DNA from: Branchiostoma floridae
Lineage: Eukaryota; Chordata; Leptocardii; Amphioxiformes; Branchiostomatidae
Assembly (NCBI RefSeq): GCF_000003815.2
Contig: NC_049986.1
Span: forward strand, 7,915,014 to 7,979,013
Reading direction: 5' to 3'
DNA: 64,000 nucleotides
Shown piece by piece: positions 1-9,383 of this stretch. Positions within the stretch are counted from its first letter, which is position 1, and each line of letters starts with the position of its first letter. A program made the position numbers and the translations under genes. The notes below the pieces were generated by a model. It saw nothing but the letters and a program-made list of their open reading frames with translations, was not told where the DNA came from and ran no database searches.

Positions 1-24
1 ATTGACATGGTAAAAGACACTGGT

Positions 25-26
<2 letters not shown>

Positions 27-77
<51 letters not shown>
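27..77. repeat. (AC)n microsatellite
   Basis: About 25 uninterrupted AC dinucleotides. The following 78-660 shows no gene that I can support; short open frames there lack domain content. Confidence 0.95.
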
Positions 78-660
78 ATAAATACCACATGAAGCAAGCG
101 GTGTGTAGACTCAGGCCTGTAGTTAGCAAACACTAACGTTTCCACGAGTAGTCTGATGCCCAGTTTAAATATGAAGTAGATACTGATCATATGCACATGT
201 TATCACATGAAAATTAGTCTGTCAGCTGATATTGCTATTAATCTCGACCCAGAAATAATTCTTCGAAAATTGAAAAGCTGCTTGTACCAATCATTTCTGT
301 CCCAAAAGTTGACCTATTTTCTTGTGAAGGGTCTAGACAATTACTTTAACATTGTTGCAGGCCAGGTACCATATTTTCTGCAGCAACAAAATCCAGACGC
401 CAATTCCTTGTCGTTTGGAACGGTATGCTGATCCACCCGCTCCTTTGTATACTTTAGAACATATTTTTGTATCTTTGGACATGGCCTTCTGACGATTAGA
501 CATTCAATTTTTCGTTTGTCTTGTCTTGTGGTGCTCAACAGTGACACGTACGACATCAAGTTTCCTCGCTGTTTCAGCACCAGATTTTAAGTCAACAACT
601 CTCGGCACAAGACCACCAGGTCACAGTCTCTGACGTACCACAGACGGACAGAAGATAACA

Positions 661-973
661 CTCCCGTGAATCAGGCAACATAAGGAGAAGTGATGTCTGG
701 AAGTACCGTAGAGCCATTGTCCATGCAGATGCAGCTGCGGGACGTCACTGTTTATCACACGTCTGTAGCAGATACTATGGCTGGGGTGTTTATGAGAATG
801 ATGATGATGTGGCTGAGGGTGTTTATGAGAATGATGATGATGTGGCTGAGGGTGTTTATGAGAATGATGATGATGTGGCTGAGGGTGTCTATGAAAATGA
901 TGCTGATGTAGCTGCTGAGGGTGTTTATGAAAATGATGATGATGTGGCTGAGGGTGTTTGTCAGATAACGTAA
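661..973 (+). other. Open frame with five YENDDD tyrosine repeats
   Basis: Between a TAA at 658-660 and a TAA at 971-973 one plus-strand frame stays open without an ATG, as an internal or terminal exon would. From about 783 it has five copies of a 33-bp unit translating as EGVYENDDDVA; the fourth has D-to-A and an extra alanine. YEN matches the YxN pattern recognised by Grb2-type SH2 domains (family knowledge) and resembles the YEND repeats of the receptor tail at 60121-63612. Sequence just downstream, from about 965, matches the last intron of FReD units, so this block sits at the edge of a FReD fragment. It could be a stray terminal exon of a receptor, or a minisatellite that happens to be open. 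No splice signals were fixed. Confidence 0.35.
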
Positions 974-1033
974 TCTTCTTGACAAAGGTAGGTAATAGAC
1001 TCTTCCATCGGTGATTTTTTGTCTCATTTCTAG

Positions 1034-1295
1034 GTGACGCCATGACCGACCCAGCCCGTTCTCACCACGGCATGTACTTCTCTACAAGAGACAGAGACAA
1101 CGATCCCACTCTACTATCGACTGTGCAGAGGAGTTCAAAGGTGCATGGTGGTACAACGGTTGCCACCATGCCAACCTGAACGGCTTATACCTGGGTGGGG
1201 TTCACCAGTCCGAAGCAGATGGTATCAACTGGTATCCATGGAAGGGTTTTTACTACTCCCTGAAAACTAGCGAAATGAAGATAAGGCCTAACTAG
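1034..1295 (+). pseudogene. FReD remnant, last exon only, frameshifted
   Basis: This is the terminal exon of a fibrinogen-domain unit whose other exons are absent from the window. It follows a TAG acceptor and starts with the shared [20 protein letters not shown] segment. Compared with sister exons one base is missing near 1102-1106, in the codons after DND, so the frame is lost through the calcium-site region. The downstream DNA still aligns to the NLNGLYLGG and EMKIRPN-stop segments, which shows that only a single indel separates it from an intact exon. A poly(A) signal follows at 1366-1371. Either an old pseudogene fragment or one sequencing indel in a gene continuing to the left; the lack of exon 5 nearby favours a fragment. 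Confidence 0.8.
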
Positions 1296-1365
1296 GCCAA
1301 ACACATGCTATCAAAGAAGGTTGATACATATTCTCTTCTCCACCACACATCATTACGGAACGTTG

Positions 1366-1371
1366 AATAAA
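1366..1371 (+). terminator. Poly(A) signal of FReD remnant
   Basis: AATAAA about 70 bases after the stop, in a 3' flank that also follows the unit ending at 4947. Confidence 0.6.
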
Positions 1372-1904
1372 ATGGAACAATCAGCACAACGTACTGTTGC
1401 CAGTTCTCATGATTTCTATAACCGTCTTAGTTACCATAGTGAGAACTCATTTTGTTTATTTGAGCATGCATCTAATCAATTCATGGAAGATCAAAACCGT
1501 CCTGCTGGTCGCTTTTGTTCCTTCATACTTAGGAAAAAAGATACTAGATAAGAGTAAAGATCAGACAAATTGTAGAAATTACATTATAGAAGTCATCTTT
1601 CGAAAACATGCAGTACTAATAAATCCGGACATGATTTGGAAGCATGAATGAACACATCTCGTTATGATTGGCTTCTAACACATTCACTTAGTTTTCATAG
1701 ATATAAAGGATTCGCCACCGAATGCTAAAACTATAGCACTGTCTGCTAGGTGTTGTCTGGACAGTAAACGGTACAAGTACATAACAGTACGTAAATATTG
1801 GCCAAAATGGCACATCTTGTAATTACCTCAAAATAAAACAACCAAACGAAGAAAATAGACCCAACAGAAATAACTTCATGTTAACTTGCAAAATATACAT
1901 ACGT

Positions 1905-2121
1905 TCAGTATAGTTTACGGAGTATAGACATAGTTAAAAAGTCCGGAAGATCCAGCTTGCATTGCTAGCACAATTTGTCTCGTCATGAAAAAAATATCTG
2001 ACCATTGTCGTCTTATGCAAGGAAAGTAAACGTTTGTGGGAATAGCACATCTGCGTCTATACTTTCTTCTACACACATCTGCCAGACATTCGTCAGAAGC
2101 AGTCAGTTCTGTCACGCTATC
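1905..2121 (+). promoter_or_regulatory. Upstream block, class A FReD promoter
   Basis: About 215 bases immediately before the ATG at 2122 are closely matched by about 220 bases before the ATG at 5691. Shared pieces include GGAAGATCCA, CTTGCATTGCTA, AAAGTAAACG, GTGGGAATAG and CAGACATTCG. This block is unlike the E-box-bearing block in front of the other units, so units 1 and 2 form a separate promoter class. Position 1296-1904 holds only 3'-flank sequence duplicated at 4948-5460, with no gene seen. Confidence 0.55.
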
Positions 2122-4947
2122 ATGGCTGTCCTTATGCACCTTGTCCTGGGTATTCTACTGCTGCGCCAGGGCAACTGTCAGTTTGATTTCGGTTCAATCG
2201 ATCTTTCCGGAACCGTCTCTCCGATGGAGTCTTCTCTAGCATATGGACAGCTGCTGGAGTACGTGGAAGGACTGAAGAACGACACACAGCGATGCTGCGA
2301 GGCACAATGGACGGTAAGTCTCCATATGGTGTGCAGTATTACACAATATGGATGTCTAGTAAGCATATTACTTTAAAGTCTTAGTCATCGCAAGACTGCA
2401 ACAAGGTAGGTTTCACAGTTATGGTTTGGTTCCGTGATTCTAATTTTGATTAATGATTTCAATATGCCCGTCACGCTAAATACAACAATAATGACCCAGA
2501 AACCAAATCAAGGGGACTTTTTTTACCATGAACATTGTTCGTATAAGGAGGTAATAGTCAGATATAACCAGTCCTATGAATTACTTTGTCAGTAACGTTA
2601 CAATGCCATGTTCCGAATGATTATAATTTTACTACTAGGTATGGACCGAGGACCAACAGCAGTCCTTTGCTGGCCTACAGTCCATTGTGGATGACCAGGC
2701 TCTCGTTATACAACAGCAACAAAGCACCATCAACCAACTTCAAAGTCTTCTGAGCCAGCTATCAGGTACCTAGGTTAATTACATTGAATTTATGATGATC
2801 ATTTGGAAGTCGACAATTGCTAAATGGGAACATTTACATGGTATACAGTAATCTTTATTGACACAACAAAAGCACAAAGACTTATAAGATATAGATTTTC
2901 CACCTCTTCATACATAAAACCAAGTGGATACAAATGGAGTAACAAACCGGTATATGAAAATACCAACATGCTGAGTTAATTATATATATAACATTCACAC
3001 TACCAGTTCTAACGTCTAGAATATTTCTGGCATATACCTTCCGATATGTACACCTATTTCATAGAGGTATCTACTAGAATAAAATTAAAGTTATATGTAG
3101 GATTGAATATATCGAATTCTTTCAATAGGTGAACAGCTCTATGTATTCTCAACAACATAGGTTTTGCCCTTACCTAATACATTTAGATTATACAAACATG
3201 CTTTTTCGACAAAAGATCGGTTGTAGTTTTGTCATTGTTGTATACTTGTATGTAAATAGCAATTTATCCTGCACTGGAGGCCTCATACCTCCATGAAATA
3301 TTTAAAGCATTGGTAGATTTGTTTCTTCTTATGCAGATAAGCTGGACGGTCCTCGTGACTGTATGGAACTGTTGACGACTGGACACGACACCAGCGGGGT
3401 GTACACCATCTACCCTGATGGAGGAGGGAAAAGTCCTGTTCACGTCTACTGTGACATGGACACTGACGGGGGTGGATGGACGGTAAGACTATACCTTGAA
3501 TACTTGCCGTCTCATTTGGGCGGAAGAGATTACAAGTGTCCGGGGACTTATTTACTAGCGCTCCATTTTGTAATGACAAGGACTTACATGCCAGTTTTCA
3601 AGTCTGTCAATCTGATCAATCTACGATATATCATGTCTATTCTAACATTCTCCGTGGTAAGATAGAATACCGAAGCTGATACATAGGTTTGTATATTTGT
3701 GTACTTATTCTTCTAAGGCTTATCAAAGCATATCCGCATGTGTGTCTAAATCTGCAGCTATTCCAAAAACGTCAAGACGGTTCGGTCAACTTTTACCAAG
3801 ACTGGCAGGCGTACAAGACAGGATTTGGTGACCTGAGGGGAGAGTTCTGGCTAGGTACGGCTATGACAGTAACATTTTAATTGCAGCAACATGTACAAAT
3901 ATTGATTACTTTATATACACATTTGAAATGGCTATCAACAGCAGAGGCAAGTGTTCTAGTCCTGCGTATGTATGATATATTCAAGTGGATACAGTCTAAC
4001 AAAATCCTCTTTTATTCAGCTGGTTGTAACTGGTAGAAGGAAAATGTGTCATATAAAGGCAACATTTGCTTGTAGTCTTATCCCCATTATGTCTTATCTG
4101 CCAGGTAACGACCACCTGCACCGGCTGACGGCCCAGGATGTGTACGAACTGAGGGTGGATCTGGAGGACTTTGAGGGTAACACGGCCTACGCCAAGTACA
4201 ACATCTTCAGGGTGGAGGATGAGGTGCACAAGTACAGGCTCACTGTGGACGGGTACTCGGGCACTGCAGGTGTGTGTATTAGGCTGAATGAAACACGTGA
4301 AGACATTCCCTTTCAAAGGCTCAAACAAAATTGGCTCCTGTAGTTCCATACAAACGGTTAGGGGGCTAATCTCTACCACAGCCGAAGCACTATCTATCAG
4401 TCAAATAATATGGTCGACGTCATAGCAATTCCGAAACACGAGACAGGAAAACATATTTTCTGTTGCAGTAAAAAAAAACTTAAAATGGCTCCAGGTTGTC
4501 CATGATCTAAATTGTACTTTGTTTTACCAACACCTACAGTACACACATACTAAATATCTTGTGGATGTATCAACAGCTTCTCGAGTTATGCTGTCCACCA
4601 AGAAAGAAAAACAGACCATCCCAGACAATAGACCATTCTTCTTTATTTGAAGGTGATAGATAACCTCTCCCATCATATTTCCAGGTGACGCCATGACCGA
4701 CCCAGCCCGTCCTCACAACGGCATGTACTTCTCTACACGGGACAGAGACAACGACATCCACGGCACTGATCACTGTGCAGAAACATTCAAAGGCGCATGG
4801 TGGCATGAGAGGTGCCATCGTGCCAACCTGAACGGGCTGTACCTTAGCGGGCCTCACCAGTCCTTTGCAGACGGTGTCAACTGGTATCCATGGAAGGGTT
4901 ATGATTATTCCCTAAAAACTACTGAAATGAAGATAAGGCCGAACTAG
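2122..4947 (+). CDS. Secreted fibrinogen-domain protein, unit 1 (intact, 6 exons)
   Basis: Predicted secreted lectin-like protein of 329 residues. Exons 2122-2313, 2639-2765, 3337-3482, 3758-3854, 4105-4269 and 4685-4947 join through GT-AG introns with phases 0,1,0,1,1. Residues 1-20 form a signal peptide ending near GNCQ; the ATG is the first in frame after the class A upstream block. Exon 1 ends with a KNDT sequon and a vicinal Cys pair, a likely inter-chain disulfide site. Exon 2 (65-106) is the shortest glutamine-rich coiled coil of the array. Residues 107-329 are the fibrinogen C domain: [20 protein letters not shown], the calcium-type DRDNDIH loop, then DHCAE and [12 protein letters not shown] with the second Cys pair. 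FReD proteins of this type (ficolins, tachylectin-5, FREPs) bind acetylated sugars and act in innate recognition; the ligand here is unknown. Confidence 0.88.
2853..2960 (-). mobile_element. Possible LINE 3' terminus inside intron 2
   Basis: The words CTTTATTGACAC and following A-rich bases match 47225 onward, where a retrotransposon C-terminal fragment lies on the minus strand. Read on the minus strand both end in GTGTCAATAAAG, as LINE 3' ends often do. Weak evidence, based on a short shared segment. Confidence 0.3.
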
Positions 4948-5016
4948 GACAAAAGATGTTCTTTAAGAAAGTTGACACAAAGTCCTTTCTCCAACACACA
5001 TCATTACGAAACATTG

Positions 5017-5022
5017 AATAAA
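5017..5022 (+). terminator. Poly(A) signal, unit 1
   Basis: AATAAA about 70 bases after the stop codon. Confidence 0.7.
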
Positions 5023-5459
5023 ATGAGCACAACGTAATGTTGCCTGTTCTCATGATTTCTTTCACCGTCTTATTTACCATAGTGATAAATGGATTTGTTT
5101 ATTTGAGCATTTATCTATCAATGGAATATTCAAATCGACCTGTAGGTCGTATTGTTAGTTGATAGGAAAAGTGGTACTAGGTACTGGTGAGACAAAATGA
5201 TCAAATTCATAATTCCGAACAAGACTTAGCAGTATGAACATATCTCGTTCTGATTCTATTCTACCGCATTCACTCAGTTTGAAGGGTTCGTCGCCGAAGC
5301 CTAAAACTATAACAATGTCTGCTGAGTGTTGCCAAGACAAAAAACGTGAAGAAATTGCTAAAGATTGGTCAAGGTGGCACATCTTACCTCAAAATAAAAC
5401 AACCAAACGAAGAAAATAGACCAATCGGCCAGAAATAACGCCGCTTTAACTGGGAAAAT

Positions 5460-5690
5460 ATCCATACGTCTAGTATGACTTGGTAATTATTGACATAGTT
5501 GAAAAGTCGGAAGATCCATCTTGCATTGCTATCACAATTTTTCTCGTCTTTAAAAATATCAAACCATTGTTGCCTTTTGCAAGTAAAGTAAACGTCTGTG
5601 GGAATAGAACATCTGCTTCTTTGCAACACTTCTACGCAAATTTGCCAGACATTCGGCAAACGCAGTCATTTCTATATCTGACACGCTACC
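5460..5690 (+). promoter_or_regulatory. Upstream block, class A FReD promoter
   Basis: Second copy of the block found at 1905-2121, ending at the ATG of unit 2. The whole 4948-5690 spacer parallels 1296-2121, which shows that unit 1 and its flanks were duplicated as a block of about 3.6 kb. Confidence 0.55.
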
Positions 5691-8423
5691 ATGGCTGTCC
5701 TTTCGCACCTCGTCCCCCTTGTTCTACTGCTGCACCAGGGCAGCTGTCAGTTCGATTTCAGTGGAATCGACCTTTCCGGTGAAGTAGGAGAACACGTATC
5801 TGTAACGGAGTCTTTTCTAGCATATGGACAACTGCTGGAGTACGTGGAGGGACTGAAGAACGACACACAACAATGCTGCGAAGCACAATGGACGGTAAGT
5901 CTTCAGTAAAAATGGTCTGCAACGTTACTCAATGGCTATATCTAAGGACATTAGATTATATAGTCTTGGTCATCGCAAGTCTGAAATAAGTCAGGTTTTA
6001 CAGTTATGCTTCAAATGGTTCCATAATTATAATTTTGATGGATGATGCCCATAAGCTTGACATGCGTAATGCAATGCAATGATAAATTCGAGCCATTGTT
6101 GATCAGGTAGTAGAGTACTATATGTCTATTGTAGTGGGTAAGTTGCCTCCGATACAATATCACGTTTGGCCTCCCTTGCCTAATGTTAATCAAATCCAGC
6201 CTTTGGGAACACCACATGTGTTTCTATATGCTACCATGCCCCAGCGGTAGAGTTTTATGGTCAGTTTCCCCCATAAATTACTACGTATGGCTGTCTTTTT
6301 CATTTTCCTTCTTTCTTCCTGTTGGATGGACTATTCCTGGTGTTGTGCAAACTTTTCTAGCTGTGGAACGAGAACCAGCAACAGTCTTTAAGCAGTCTAC
6401 ATGGCAACCTCAATGACCAGTCCAACATCCTACAGCAGCAACAGGCCACCATGCAACAACTACAAGCTACAGTGGACGAACAGCTTATCATCAATCAACA
6501 ACAACAGGCCACCATGCAACATCAACAGACCACCATGCAACAACAAAATGCCACCATACAACAGTTACAGGCAACAGTGGATGACCAAGCCAACGTCATT
6601 CAACAACAAGAGACTATAATACAGCAGACGCAAACCCTTCTTAGTCAACTTTCAGGTTCCTTATATTTCTTTCCATCAAAGTGGTTCGAATTCACAACTC
6701 TATTGCAAAATAGTTCTATATCGTCTGAGGAAAGATTTTGAATTATTTTCTCTATGTGAAGTTTATCCTAAGTTTGGTGCATCATTGTCTTCCTCTATTA
6801 GACAAGCTAAATGGTCCCCGTGACTGTATGGACCTGCTGACGACTGGACACGACACCAGCGGTGTGTACACCATCTACCCTGATGGAGGAGGGAAAAGTC
6901 CTGTTCACGTCTACTGTGACATGGACACTGACGGGGGAGGATGGACGGTAAGAATGTAGCTAATACAAAATACATGTATGTCGTTTTCATATATATATAT
7001 ACGTATGATTAGTTCTTAGAACTATTGAATACTGATCGTCTTAACCAATGACTGCATCATCTATTATCATAATCATCAGGACCAGTGTCATATGAATACT
7101 TGTCTCTGTGACGTATTCACAAGCAATCATCAGGACCAGTGTCATATGAATACTTGTCTCTGTGACGTATTCACAAGCAAAGTAAACCTTGCCTTATGGA
7201 AAACAGCAGTATATCAGTATCTCAATTTAGCTCATATGATCATAAAAGAAAAGGATATGAAAAGTAAGCAGGATGTTTATGTTATAGGTCTGGCGCTTCA
7301 TGGCAAGTTGGTAGAAATGATAATGGCCAGGCAATTTTTTTTATTAAAGTGTTCTCCTATCAATTCTATTGCAGTTATTCCAGAAGCGACAAGACGGTTC
7401 TGTCAACTTCTACCTTGACTGGCAGGCGTACAAGACAGGGTTTGGTGACCTGAGGGGAGAGTTCTGGCTAGGTATGGTAGCAATGCTTAATTGAAATCAT
7501 CTATGGAAAATCAGTAACGTTACTCCGACACTATTTCTTAGATTGTAAGTATGTCTCAAACATAAAAAATGGACAAGGACACGTAAACTCTAAGACTAAC
7601 GTATGTTCCTTCCTGAACACAATAGACACAAAACATTTTATACACGAAATGAAATACTTTGTTTAGTTTCCATGTTAAAGATGTCTTTGTCTTCCAGGCA
7701 ATGACCACCTCCACCGCCTGACGGCCCAGGATGTGTACGAACTGAGGGTGGATCTTGAGGACTTTGAGGGTAACACGGCCTACGCCAAGTACAACATCTT
7801 CAGGGTGGAGGATGAGGTGCACAAGTACAGACTGACTGTGGAAGGGTACAGTGGAACTGCAGGTGTGTGTCCTAGCCTGAATAAAACACTTGAACGTCTA
7901 AAACAAACTATCAACGATTTGTTTATTGTTAACGTCTGAATCAAAACAAACTATTGGTAGTCTCAAAACATATTACTTAGCCGAAGAGCAAACTACCAAT
8001 AAAATAACATCGTCGACGTCAAAGCACGTCCAAAACACGAAAAATAATTCACAACTTTTATGCTGTCAACAAATAAAGAAACACAGCATCACAAAAATAA
8101 CAACGAAACATTCTTCGTGGCGAGGGTGATAACCTATCCCATTACTGATCATATTTCTAGGTGACGCCATGAACGAACCAATAGGTCCTCACACCGGCAT
8201 GTACTTTTCTACAAAGGACAGGGAGAACGATCCCCAACCTGATGACCATTGTGCCGAAGTATACAAAGGCGCATGGTGGTACAATAATTGTCATCATGCC
8301 AACCTGAACGGGCTGTACCTGGGCGGGGTTCACCAGTCCTTTGCAGAGGGTGTCAACTGGTACTCATGGAAGGGTTACAATTATTCCCTAAAAACTACTG
8401 AAATGAAAATAAGGCCTAACTAG
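5691..8423 (+). CDS. Secreted fibrinogen-domain protein, unit 2 (intact, chimeric)
   Basis: Predicted 389-residue secreted FReD protein. Exons 5691-5894, 6361-6655, 6802-6947, 7375-7471, 7698-7862 and 8161-8423; all junctions are GT-AG with the standard phases. Exon 1 is of the unit 1 type (signal peptide ending near GSCQ, KNDT sequon, Cys pair). Exon 2 is the longest coiled-coil exon of the array (residues 69-166), with several QQQATMQQ-like modules. Residues 167-389 form the fibrinogen domain; exon 6 has KDRENDPQ at the calcium loop and [10 protein letters not shown] at the pocket. Intron 1 contains a promoter block and a decayed second exon 1 of the other class (about 6180-6340), so this gene appears to be a fusion of two units. 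Binding target unknown. Confidence 0.88.
6180..6345 (+). pseudogene. Decayed class B promoter plus exon 1 inside unit 2 intron 1
   Basis: From 6180 the DNA matches the class B upstream block (GGGAACACCACA then TGTGTTTCT, then CCAGCGG) seen before units 5 and 6. At 6287 an ATG opens [11 protein letters not shown], a clear relative of the MAVF(A/T)IFVL signal peptide of those units, but the frame departs soon after and no splice donor is kept. The next conserved piece is the acceptor of exon 2 at 6361, itself closest to exon 2 of the MAVF-type units. Confidence 0.65.
7071..7178 (+). repeat. 54-bp perfect tandem duplication in unit 2 intron 3
   Basis: Two head-to-tail copies, 7071-7124 and 7125-7178, starting AATCATCAGGACC. 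The two copies look identical, so the event is recent or was homogenised. Confidence 0.9.
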
Positions 8424-8468
8424 GCTAATCAGCATCAAAGAAGGTCGACACAAAGTATCTTCAGTAGA

Positions 8469-8474
8469 AATAAA
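8469..8474 (+). terminator. Poly(A) signal, unit 2
   Basis: AATAAA about 46 bases after the stop of unit 2. Confidence 0.65.
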
Positions 8475-8590
8475 ATCAGTACCATATACTCTTTGTGTTG
8501 GTGTATGCTTATTTTGCATAAAAGTACTATTCTTATTACTGTATTTATAGACAAAGCCAATGACAATGGGCAGATTGTGTCATGGCTATG

Positions 8591-8741
8591 GAATACAACA
8601 CACGGTGTACTCCGTATCACTGAGGTACCAGCCCGACCGCGGGAAGGATCGCCCTACAGCCGAAGGCCGGGTGGTGATCCGACCCGCGAGAGGGCTGGGG
8701 CCGAGGGGGATGCGGAATACACCGTGTTGTGTTTTATTTAA
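8591..8741. mobile_element. GC-rich MITE with terminal inverted repeats
   Basis: The left end GAATACAACACACGGTGTAC is mirrored at the right by CGGAATACACCGTGTTGTG. The interior is GC-rich (CGACCGCGGGAAGGATCG) unlike the AT-rich surroundings. A second copy, in reverse orientation and cut by the window edge, is at about 63893-63964. No coding content. The remainder of 8424-9239 shows no gene. Confidence 0.7.
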
Positions 8742-9239
8742 GTCAGACCTACCTGATAAAACACATATTTCAATGCGAAATGCACCGGAAGCTGAGAAAA
8801 TGTTGTGTCCTCGAACAAAAGATTGTAACAACAGCAATTCTAACTTCAGAATCCGGTATTCGAATTTTCAACCTTGCCGTATTCGGTCCGTTCGAAATAG
8901 TTCGATTTACTCGAAGGAAGCCTGTGTGATACAACTTAGAACCTGTGTGATACGGAAAGTTATCACACGGTCCGGAACACCCGTATCGAGCGTTTTCGCG
9001 TCACAGATATGACATTTATGATGATGACAAACTAAACATGGTAAACGTGGCCATATTATTTTAAACGTTATTTCGTACATGTACGCGATTGATGCATTTA
9101 TGTGTATCTAAAAGACTCCCATAGTATTTAGCTTCTGTTTTAAAGAATAAAGTTTCAAACATTTTTTTAAAATTATTACATACATCATACAGATATAAAT
9201 TTCATCGATGTTGAAATTTACTATTTGACAAATATGGCC

Positions 9240-9383
9240 TTTGACCTCCATAACCTCGCGTGCGACACTGTCGTGACCCACCCTATGAGAACTCTACAGG
9301 TGTTTCTATGCTGTATTTAGCGATATACGTACATGTCAACTACACACCGAGTAGAGATCTGCTAACAACCTTGTCACATCGCC
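9240..9383 (+). promoter_or_regulatory. Class B FReD upstream block, unit 3
   Basis: GACCTCCATA-CCTCG, then GAGAACTCTACAGGTGTTTC about 90 bases before the ATG. The GAGAACaccACAGGTGTTTCT core, which contains an E-box CAGGTG, recurs before units 4, 5, 6, 9, 10 and 12 and in three orphan places. Function inferred only from position and conservation. Confidence 0.55.

Noticed and set aside
621-1043. Histidine-rich minus-strand frame (HKHPQPHHHHS repeats)
   Set aside because: Antisense shadow of the 33-bp repeat and of exon 6; no domain and no splice context.
8560-9012. 150-codon plus-strand frame across the GC-rich MITE
   Set aside because: Arginine-rich because of the MITE interior; no domain, and it crosses the MITE border.
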